A stretch of 64,000 nt of DNA from Sulfurimicrobium sp031426915. Its GTDB lineage: Bacteria > Pseudomonadota > Gammaproteobacteria > Burkholderiales > Sulfuricellaceae. Below are positions 43,563 through 50,564 of this stretch, piece by piece; positions within the stretch are counted from its first letter, which is position 1; the number at the start of each line of letters is the position of its first letter. Made by a program: the position numbers and the translations under genes. Under the pieces are notes generated by a model. That model saw nothing but the letters and a program-made list of their open reading frames with translations, did not search any database and was not told where the DNA came from. The stretch lies in the NCBI GenBank assembly GCA_031426915.1, contig JASJPB010000038.1, forward strand, positions 20,844 to 84,843. The letters are read 5' to 3'.

Positions 43563-46081
43563 ATCTGACGGTTTTCCTCTGTCGCAAGGGTTTGTGACTC
43601 ATCGCACCATTTTCGCCACATTTCACGGTAAGCCCACTCCACCTGCATCATAATCAAACCGGGGGCGCCCGCAGGTGACAGCGCGAGCCTTTTTCGCAAC
43701 CCGGTTCGCAATGCTGCCAACACCTCAGGTTCGGCCACCTTTTGCACAGCCAGCTCAAGGTATTGCGTTGGGGATTCGCTCACCCAGTCATCCAGCCCCA
43801 CAGACGTTTCGATCGCCGCAGTCAGACGACCTGGCAACGAATTACCCCTCAGCGTAATGACGGGTACACCCATCCACAACGCCTCAAAGCTGCCGATTCC
43901 GCCTCCATGAGGAAAGGGGTCAAGAGCCACGTCAACTTGGGCGTAAGCTGCCATATGATCGTACCAAGTCGTTTTCCCCAGCAAAATCACGCGCTTCCCA
44001 TCGATGGAGAAACGCTCCATTCTGGCAATGAATATCTCGCGAAGGGCCGCGTCACTGAGTTCCTTGGACTTGATCACCAAACGTGCATTGGGAAGGGAAT
44101 GAAGAAGCTCGGCCCACAGAGAAAGAGAAGCATCGGTAATCTTGACCAGACGGCTGAAACAGCCGAAAGTCACATGACCCTTGCTCGACATGGGCAAACC
44201 CGATACCGGTGGCGCGTCTTCGGGGCAGGCATAGGCTATCTGGCAGGGCAAATAGGCAATTTTCTCCGCGAAAAAATGACGCTCCCCATCAGGAATACTG
44301 ACCGGGTCACTGAAGAGGTAATCCATCGCCTCCATACCCGTCCCATTGGCGTGTCCCCAGCCTGACACCTGAACCGGCGCGGGTTTGCGAGCGAACATCA
44401 GCAACCGGTTTCCGGCTGAGTGCGCAGAAAGATCCACCAATATATCGATTCGATCGGCTCGGATCAGCCCGGCCGCTTCCTGGTCCGACTTGCCAAAAAT
44501 ATTGCGCCACCCCGTCACACAGTTGCGAAACTTCTCCGTCACCTGATCGCTACGCGCCGAATTCGAATAGCAATAGACCTCGAATTTCTCACGCTCATAA
44601 CGGCACAGCATGGGTTCAAAGGCATAGGCCGCAGAATGCATGCGAAAATCTGCTGAAACGTAACCGATGCGCAGCACTCGCTCCGGATCGCGATCGTTAT
44701 CGTGTGGCCGCCAGGTTTCCCGCAGAGGCACCGCATTCAGCGCATTCCACTTGCGACGTTCGCCCTGCTGTGTCGCCACATCCGTTCCAGCATCGAAATC
44801 CATCAGGAAAATCAGGTTGCTATGCGCCACGGCATTGGCGGGATTCAGGGTCAGCGCGCGCTGGTAGGCCACCTTTGCCTCATGCAGCTTCCCCTCCACC
44901 ATCAGGACGTTACCCAGATTGCTCAAGGTGACGTCCTCGTCCGGATTAAGCGCCAGCGCCTGCTCGTAACAGGCACGCGCCTCATCAATCTGGCCGAGCT
45001 CGCGGCAGGAATTACCTAGGTTGCTATAAGCCATGGCAAAGTCCGGGTCCTGAGCCAACGCCAACCGATAGCAGTCCATGGCTTCTGACAGCCGCCCCAT
45101 GTCGGCGTAGATGATCCCCATGTTATTCATGGCAAACACAAAATCCGGGCGTATCGCCAACGCCTTGCGATAACTTTCCAGCGCCTCTTCCAGGCGCCCG
45201 CGTTCGGCTAGCAATACGCCCAAATTGTTATGCGCTTCAGGGTAATCCGCTTTGAGTTCGATAGCCTTGAGGAAAGCCGCTTCGGCCTGCTCCATCTTGC
45301 CTTGCAACTGGTATAGCTCGCCCAGGCCGTTGTGCGCTTCCGCCTGATACGGATTGGCCAGCAAGGCCTGGAGATAGGCCTGTTCCGCTTCCGCCAGGCG
45401 ACCGGTTTCCCGCAGGAAGGCTGCCAGATTAGTGTGTGCATCGGCAAAGCCAGGCTGCAGTTCGATGGCCTTGCGAAAAGATTTTTCTGCCGCCTCCTGC
45501 TGATTCAAACGCTGCCGGGCCGAGCCCAGCCCGCAGTGGGCCTTGGCATAACCCGGACGCAAGCTGATTGCTAACTCAAAGTATCTTGCCGCCTGGTCGT
45601 AATGCCGCTCCCCGAGATGGACATTGCCCACATTGAAGGTGGCTTCGGCATAATCAGGTTTGAGTTTGAGGGCCGTTTCAAAGGACTTGCAGGCGCCTTC
45701 CGGCTGCTTCAGTTCCTGCAACGCGGTCCCCAGGTTGTTGTAAGCCTCGGGAAATTTCGGGTTCAAATGAATGGCCCGACGGAAGCTCGCCGCTGCATCT
45801 TCGCGCTGACTTAAAGACAAGAGGGCCAGTCCAAGGTTGTTATGAAACTCCGGGATTTTGGCCTGCGCCTGGATGGCTTTCTTGAATAGCTCGGCCGCCA
45901 CGTCGTGGCGCCCAACCTGGGAGGCCAGCACGCCCAGAAAATTGTTCGCGGAAGGATGCTCCGGCGCGATTGCCAGCACCTGCCGGTAAATGCCTTCAGC
46001 CTCGGCCAAACGTCCCGCCTGGTGGTGGATCAATCCCTGCTGGAGCAGCGCTTCAAGTTTGGCTGGCTGGCTATGCTTCAT
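43559..46081 (-). CDS. TPR + O-GlcNAc-transferase-like protein (GT41)
   Basis: 840 residues. About 10-440: roughly a dozen TPRs in perfect 34-residue phase (AEGIYRQVLAIAPEHPSANN, AIHLNPKFPEAYNNLGTALQ). About 470-840: a GT41 domain with RIGYVSADFRMHSAAYAF (D-F-R-x-H present), ILVDLSAHSAGNRLLMFARK, PVQVSGWGHANGTGMEAMDY, GHVTFGCFSRLVKITDASLS and DPFPHGGGIGSFEALWMGVP. GT41 enzymes add a single sugar to Ser/Thr of proteins in the cytoplasm, where flagellin would meet it before export. Starts 9 bases after the stop of the upstream TPR gene. Best candidate for the protein-modifying enzyme of the island. Confidence 0.92.
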   Translation of the reverse strand: MKHSQPAKLEALLQQGLIHHQAGRLAEAEGIYRQVLAIAPEHPSANNFLGVLASQVGRHDVAAELFKKAIQAQAKIPEFHNNLGLALLSLSQREDAAASFRRAIHLNPKFPEAYNNLGTALQELKQPEGACKSFETALKLKPDYAEATFNVGNVHLGERHYDQAARYFELAISLRPGYAKAHCGLGSARQRLNQQEAAEKSFRKAIELQPGFADAHTNLAAFLRETGRLAEAEQAYLQALLANPYQAEAHNGLGELYQLQGKMEQAEAAFLKAIELKADYPEAHNNLGVLLAERGRLEEALESYRKALAIRPDFVFAMNNMGIIYADMGRLSEAMDCYRLALAQDPDFAMAYSNLGNSCRELGQIDEARACYEQALALNPDEDVTLSNLGNVLMVEGKLHEAKVAYQRALTLNPANAVAHSNLIFLMDFDAGTDVATQQGERRKWNALNAVPLRETWRPHDNDRDPERVLRIGYVSADFRMHSAAYAFEPMLCRYEREKFEVYCYSNSARSDQVTEKFRNCVTGWRNIFGKSDQEAAGLIRADRIDILVDLSAHSAGNRLLMFARKPAPVQVSGWGHANGTGMEAMDYLFSDPVSIPDGERHFFAEKIAYLPCQIAYACPEDAPPVSGLPMSSKGHVTFGCFSRLVKITDASLSLWAELLHSLPNARLVIKSKELSDAALREIFIARMERFSIDGKRVILLGKTTWYDHMAAYAQVDVALDPFPHGGGIGSFEALWMGVPVITLRGNSLPGRLTAAIETSVGLDDWVSESPTQYLELAVQKVAEPEVLAALRTGLRKRLALSPAGAPGLIMMQVEWAYREMWRKWCDESQTLATEENRQI

Positions 46082-46090
46082 GCAGGCATG

Positions 46091-49000
46091 TCATTCCGCG
46101 GGCTGATCGAGAAGGGAAATCATCACCCCGCGCAAGGTCGCATCGACAGCCGAAATCACGCCCAACCAGTTTCCCGGCTCGCGCTGGCGGAACAAACGCA
46201 TGCCGGGATACCAGGGTGACTCCTCCCGCTCCAGCAGCCAGCGCCAGTCGGGCGCATAACGCAGGAGGGTCCACACCGGCCGGTTCAGCGCGCCCGCCAG
46301 ATGTGCCACGGCGGTATCTACCGAAATGACCAGGTCGAGTTGAGTAATGAGGGCTGCGGTATCGGAAAAATCCAGCAGTTGCGCGGAGACATCCACCAAC
46401 CCGAGTCGAGTTGCGCTGGAAGCTTCATCCTCACGGGGCGGGTGGTTGTGCAGGCTGATCCAGGTGACGCCGGGCATGCCAGCCAGCCCGTCGAAAACTC
46501 CAAGCTCGATGGATCGTTCGCGATCCGCACCATGACGGGCATTACCCTGCCAGCACAAGCCAATCTTGACCGTCTCGCCCAGCCCCGCCAATCGCTCTTG
46601 CCACGCGACGCTTTTCTCTCTTGAAGCCGCCAGGTAAGGCACTTGATCGGGAATCTTATCCAGGGTGGTGTGGAACAGGTGGGGCAAACTCAGCAAGGCG
46701 CACTGCGCATCATATGCTGGTGGAGCATCCTCGAATCCGATCACGTCTGTAACACCGCTGACGCTTCGCATCAGGCCATGCAAAGTGCTATCGCACTGCA
46801 CCACCAGGTGCATTCCATGTTGAGCGATGAAAGGCAGGTAGCGCACGAACTGGATAGCGTCACCATATCCCTGTTCGAAATAAACCAGCAGCGTGGTGCC
46901 AGGATCAATCTGGCCGTCCCACTGCGGCCCCTGGTAGCGCGCCGGCTTGAGTCGCAGACGCCACTCGTATTCGCCAAATCCCTCGCGCATCCTGCCCATC
47001 AGCAACCATGCCATGCCTAGAGACACATGCGCCTCGGCAAAATCCGGTTTCAAATCAATGGCTCGCTGGAAAGCGGCAGCAGCCTCATCCGTTTGATTCA
47101 ACTCGCGGTGGGCCACGCCAAGATTGAAGTGGGCCATGACCATTTGCGGCTTGTAATGAAGTGCATTCGAAAATGCAATGACGGCCTGTCGTACCTGCTT
47201 CCTTGCCAGATATACCGCGCCCATATTGTTGTGGGCTTCGGCATGTGAGGGCGCGAGACGAATTGCTTCCTTGAGGCAGTGCATCGCTTCGTCCAGCCGG
47301 CCAATTTGGCGCAAAGCATCGCCCAGCGCAGTCAGGATTTCCTCCGACCCGGGTTCCTTCGCGGCAGCCTGTTCCAGCCACTGCACCGCTTCCTGCGCAT
47401 TTCCCGCCTTCAATTCAACAAGACCGCGCGCATGCAGGGCAAGAGCGTAGTCGGGCGCATTTTCCAATACTTGATGCAGGATGGAACGCGCTTCTGTCAC
47501 TCGTCCCGCCTCGAGGCAAGTCATGCCCTGCCGCACACCATCCTGCATTTTGCTCATCAACGATCCCGCCTCTAAGTTTTGCTGGAGATGGCTCGCAGCA
47601 AGTGATTTCAACGCCTCGACAACCCGTTCAACTACAGGCTCCCAGTTAACAGGCTGCGGCTGACGAAACAGGCGCAAGGTCGGATACCAGGGGCTGTCAT
47701 CGCGCTCCTGCATCCAGCGCCAGCATCCGTCAAAGCGCGACAGCAGCCACACCGGTTTGGCCAACGCCCCCGCCAGGTGCGCCACTGCGGTATCGACACT
47801 GATCACCACATCGAGATGCGAAATCAGCGCCGCCGTGTCTGAAAAATCTTTCACCTCGCCCATCAAATCAAGCAGTTTTCCCTGACAGCCAGTCGCTTCC
47901 AGCCCTGCCTCACCCTTCTGCAGACTGTAAAAATCCACCCCCTGCACTTCCAGCAAAGGCTTCAACAAAGACAAGGACATACTGCGCCTGAGATCGATCA
48001 AACAAGCGTCCGGATCATCCTTGCGCGGCGCTCCAGCCCATACCAGGCCCACTTTCAAATGATGCCCGGCAGCAAGCTTGTTGCTCCAGACTTCCAGCAA
48101 TGCCGGCTCCACCCCAAGATAGGGAACGTCGGCGGGAATTTTTTCCGCAGCATCGACACCAAACAGGTAGGGAAGGCTTAGCAGTGGGCACTGCACATCA
48201 AAATGGGGCAAAGGGTCCCCTTCAGCAAACACTGCTTCCACACCCGGCATGCTGCGAAGCAGGCGCTGCAATGGCGGCTGGCAGCGCACCAACACTCGCC
48301 CGCCTCGCGCTGCCACCATAGGCGCAAAGCGGACGAATTGCAGCGTATCGCCCATCCCCTGCTCGGCATAAAGCAGAATATGCTTTCCCTCAAGATCCTC
48401 GCCCTTCCACGAAGGTTGAGAAAACCCGGGATACAAGTGGCGCGTATCCAGGCGTTTGAGACGCCATTCATATTCACGCCAGCCGTTACGAAAATCACCT
48501 TGCAAAAGATGAGCCAGAGCCACATTCCAGTGAGCTTCGGCATACTCCGGAGAGATTTCCAGCGCACGCGCGTATGCGGTTTCTGCCTCGGCAACGCAGC
48601 GACGTGCCATCAGCACATTCCCCAGGTTATTGTAGGCAGAGGCGTAATCCGGGCGAGCCTCAAGCGCCGAGCGGAGACAGGACTCTGCTTCAGCCAATTG
48701 CCGCTCATCCAGCAGGATGGCACCCAGATTATTGAGGGCTTCCGCATATTGAGGTTTTAATTGCAGCGCCCTTCTCAGGTGAGCTTCTGCATCGCCTGAG
48801 CGGCCAAGCTTTCGAAAAGCCACCCCCAGATTGCCATGCGCTTCCGCAAGTTCAGGATTCAGGGCCAATGCCTTATTGAAGAGCGTAATCGATTTTTCCA
48901 CCTGTCCCTGAGCCAGCAGAGCATTAGCCAGGCTCAAGCAAATCATGCTATCGCGGGGCGCAAGGGAATGAGCCTGCAAACAGGCTTCCTCAGCCTCCGC

Positions 49001-49354
49001 ATACCTCCCCAAGGAATACAAGAGGCTGCATAAACTGGACAGTGCCCCGACATTCCCCGGGCGCAATTGCAGCGCATGACGAAAAGCACGCTCTGCTTCA
49101 ACGAACCGATTCAGATCGGATAATATCAAGCCATAATTGAAGTGATAATCAGGGATATCCCCTCTAATATGAATCGCGGCACTGACCAACCTCTCAGCCT
49201 CCGCATGATTTTTTTCTTGAAATTCCGCCAAACCGAGAAGATGCATGACATCAACATTGCCTGGTTCGTGCTCCAGAATAACTCGATAAAGGCGCTTAGC
49301 CTCGGCCAAATGCCCACCCTGATGCAACTCCAGTGCCTGTCGAAATTTTTTCAT
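46091..49354 (-). CDS. Tandemly duplicated TPR + GT9-like glycosyltransferase
   Basis: 1087 residues made of two copies of one module. Copy A, about 1-585: TPRs (AKRLYRVILEHEPGNVDVMH), then a GT-B half with LLYAEQGMGDTLQFVRFAPM, VGLVWAGAPRKDD and VISVDTAVAHLAGALAKPVW. Copy B, about 600-1087: TPRs (AEAHNNMGAVYLARKQVRQA), then VYFEQGYGDAIQFVRYLPFI, IGLCWQGNARHGADRERSIE and VISVDTAVAHLAGALNRPVW. Both end with a WRW-x-x-ER/ED-x-SPWYP block. The D-T-A-x-A-H-L-A motif is the GT9 nucleotide-sugar site. No ribosome binding site is evident at the ATG at 49354. First gene of the leftward operon. Confidence 0.88.
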   Translation of the reverse strand: MKKFRQALELHQGGHLAEAKRLYRVILEHEPGNVDVMHLLGLAEFQEKNHAEAERLVSAAIHIRGDIPDYHFNYGLILSDLNRFVEAERAFRHALQLRPGNVGALSSLCSLLYSLGRYAEAEEACLQAHSLAPRDSMICLSLANALLAQGQVEKSITLFNKALALNPELAEAHGNLGVAFRKLGRSGDAEAHLRRALQLKPQYAEALNNLGAILLDERQLAEAESCLRSALEARPDYASAYNNLGNVLMARRCVAEAETAYARALEISPEYAEAHWNVALAHLLQGDFRNGWREYEWRLKRLDTRHLYPGFSQPSWKGEDLEGKHILLYAEQGMGDTLQFVRFAPMVAARGGRVLVRCQPPLQRLLRSMPGVEAVFAEGDPLPHFDVQCPLLSLPYLFGVDAAEKIPADVPYLGVEPALLEVWSNKLAAGHHLKVGLVWAGAPRKDDPDACLIDLRRSMSLSLLKPLLEVQGVDFYSLQKGEAGLEATGCQGKLLDLMGEVKDFSDTAALISHLDVVISVDTAVAHLAGALAKPVWLLSRFDGCWRWMQERDDSPWYPTLRLFRQPQPVNWEPVVERVVEALKSLAASHLQQNLEAGSLMSKMQDGVRQGMTCLEAGRVTEARSILHQVLENAPDYALALHARGLVELKAGNAQEAVQWLEQAAAKEPGSEEILTALGDALRQIGRLDEAMHCLKEAIRLAPSHAEAHNNMGAVYLARKQVRQAVIAFSNALHYKPQMVMAHFNLGVAHRELNQTDEAAAAFQRAIDLKPDFAEAHVSLGMAWLLMGRMREGFGEYEWRLRLKPARYQGPQWDGQIDPGTTLLVYFEQGYGDAIQFVRYLPFIAQHGMHLVVQCDSTLHGLMRSVSGVTDVIGFEDAPPAYDAQCALLSLPHLFHTTLDKIPDQVPYLAASREKSVAWQERLAGLGETVKIGLCWQGNARHGADRERSIELGVFDGLAGMPGVTWISLHNHPPREDEASSATRLGLVDVSAQLLDFSDTAALITQLDLVISVDTAVAHLAGALNRPVWTLLRYAPDWRWLLEREESPWYPGMRLFRQREPGNWLGVISAVDATLRGVMISLLDQPAE

Positions 49355-49378
49355 AGCTGAGAACTATAGTACCCGCAA

Positions 49379-49399
49379 ATTTGCCGTTCGTTGGCAAAT
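49379..49399. repeat. Inverted repeat before the TPR-GT operon
   Basis: ATTTGCC (49379-49385), 7 bases, GGCAAAT (49393-49399), a perfect 7-bp dyad 25 bases upstream of the first gene of the leftward operon. It could be an operator or a leader hairpin; nothing else supports either. Confidence 0.35.
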
Positions 49400-49525
49400 C
49401 ACATTCTGAAACATATAAGGAAAGATGTCACACTTGGTTCAAGTAGGCCAACAAACCGTCTGGGCATATATTAAGCCAAGTTTCTGGCGGCAAATTTGCC
49501 TTCTGCCATCGTTATTAAAACGATT

Positions 49526-49553
49526 TTGGCCGATTTCACACTTGGTGTATCAT
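49526..49553 (+). promoter_or_regulatory. Predicted promoter of tRNA-Ile(CAT)
   Basis: TTGGCC (49526-49531), 16 bases, TATCAT (49548-49553), matching 4/6 and 5/6 of the sigma-70 hexamers, with a GC-rich AGCGGG discriminator and a predicted start about 12 bases before the tRNA. Confidence 0.55.
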
Positions 49554-49571
49554 AAGCGGGTTTTTCAGTTT

Positions 49572-49648
49572 GGGCCTGTAGCTCAGTTGGTTAGAGCAGA
49601 GGACTCATAATCCTTTGGTCGCGGGTTCAAGTCCCTCCGGGCCCACCA
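49572..49648 (+). tRNA. tRNA-Ile(CAT), lysidine type
   Basis: 77 bases with the CCA encoded. Acceptor stem GGGCCTG / CGGGCCC, discriminator A, D-arm AGCTCAGTTGGTTAGAGC, anticodon loop CTCATAA (CAT at 34-36), T-loop TTCAAGT. CAT could be Met, but the anticodon arm and the TTTGGTCG variable region match bacterial tRNA-Ile2, whose C34 is changed to lysidine to read AUA. The T stem GCGGG/CCCTC has one C-T mismatch at the second pair. Followed by a strong terminator. Confidence 0.9.
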
Positions 49649-49663
49649 AATTGCAATTAAAAG

Positions 49664-49702
49664 CAAACGGATTGGATGAATAATCCAGCCGTTTGTTTTT
49701 TT
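49664..49702 (+). terminator. Intrinsic terminator of tRNA-Ile(CAT)
   Basis: CAAACGG (49664-49670) pairs with CCGTTTG (49689-49695); inner GGAT/ATCC can extend the stem. Seven T (49696-49702) follow at once. Confidence 0.85.
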
Positions 49703-49788
49703 CAAATTCCAAAAGTGTCAACCGCGATAACGCGGTTAAATGTTTTCACCTCCTGCAAATGAATTCAGACTATTTTTTTGGAGTCTCT

Positions 49789-50118
49789 ATGGCCGGATTC
49801 GAATTCTTTAACGAAGAAACCCAAATACTGGAAAGGGAAATTGTTCGTTTGGGAATGGCTCTTAATATCGACTGGTCCAATGAAGCCCAGGTGCGCGCGC
49901 TGGCACGTGAAGCCTTGGCTCATGGAGGCCAGGAAGTAAACGAGTCTTCAAGGCATGCAACCGATTATCACCTGAGAGCGAAGACCGAACTTTTTGGCTT
50001 AGCCGCACTAATGTTCAGAATAATGGAGAAAAGTGCCGATGGCGGCTTTCTGACACATGGGGGACCGGCATGGAAAGCTTTTGGGCGCGCCCTCTGGGAG
50101 GAAAGCACGAGCAAGTAG
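49789..50118 (+). CDS. Small hypothetical protein between two tRNA genes
   Basis: 109 residues from the ATG at 49789 (MAGFEFFNEETQILEREIVR), five bases after GGAG; an open frame from 49693 would overlap the tRNA terminator. The protein is helical, charged, without membrane segment or signal. Residues 35-70 (RALAREALAHGGQEVNESSR) look like two helices. I do not recognise the family. Its position between two tRNA genes at the island edge suggests accessory DNA. Confidence 0.6.
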   Translation: MAGFEFFNEETQILEREIVRLGMALNIDWSNEAQVRALAREALAHGGQEVNESSRHATDYHLRAKTELFGLAALMFRIMEKSADGGFLTHGGPAWKAFGRALWEESTSK

Positions 50119-50413
50119 CTTGTTCCCGTGCTTATCAGTAAAACGGCTTGGCCGCCAACTCGCCAATTCTCGAAATGCGCGTTCTTGCTCCTTGTCGTAC
50201 ATTGATCTGTGGCGGGGAATTGATCCAAGTTGAGTTCGATAAATGCTACAATTCGACGCCTTACAAAATACTTATGCTGAGAATTGTGATAGGGGAATAG
50301 GGTACTTCGCAGAAAATCCCCGAAATTCATGTAGCGATTATTAGCCAATAATTCGCGATTGAATTCAATTCAAGCAACAATTATCAATTCTAACTCATTG
50401 ATTAATAGCAAAC
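50119..50413. other. Intergenic stretch before tRNA-Arg(CCT)
   Basis: 295 bases with no convincing coding frame. It becomes AT-rich toward its right end. A palindrome TTGAATTCAATTCAA lies near 50360. A minus-strand frame that covers part of it is a shadow of the neighbouring gene. The promoter of the tRNA must be here, but no good hexamer pair was found. Confidence 0.5.
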
Positions 50414-50489
50414 GCCCCGGTAGCTCAGTGGATAGAGCAACCCCCTCCTAAGGGGTAGGTCGGACGTTCGATTCGTCTTCGGGGCGCCA
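50414..50489 (+). tRNA. tRNA-Arg(CCT)
   Basis: 76 bases with encoded CCA. Acceptor GCCCCGG / TCGGGGC with one G-T pair, discriminator G, D-arm AGCTCAGTGGATAGAGC, anticodon stem ACCCC / GGGGT around loop CTCCTAA (CCT at 34-36), T-arm GGACG / CGTCT with loop TTCGATT. Reads AGG. Confidence 0.93.
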
Positions 50490-50496
50490 ATCACAC

Positions 50497-50534
50497 ATGA
50501 AACTAGGAACTGATTCAGTTCCTAGTTTCATTTA
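50497..50534. terminator. Strong terminator hairpin after tRNA-Arg
   Basis: A 16-bp perfect stem ATGAAACTAGGAACTG (50497-50512) / CAGTTCCTAGTTTCAT (50516-50531) with a 3-base loop, followed by TTT on the plus strand. Being perfectly symmetric, it may also stop transcription of the convergent gene ending at 50565. Confidence 0.85.
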
Positions 50535-50564
50535 TGCCGGTCGTTCTATCAGAAATATTTCTTA

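Noticed and set aside
49430..49545. Direct repeat TCACACTTGGT near 49430 and 49536
   Set aside because: Eleven bases in AT-rich intergenic DNA with no known protein site; could be chance.
49425..49610. 61-codon plus frame running into tRNA-Ile(CAT)
   Set aside because: It overlaps the tRNA promoter and the tRNA itself, a common artefact.
49968..50348. 126-codon minus frame opposite the small hypothetical gene
   Set aside because: It spans the coding frame on the other strand and an intergenic stretch; the plus frame has a GGAG start signal.
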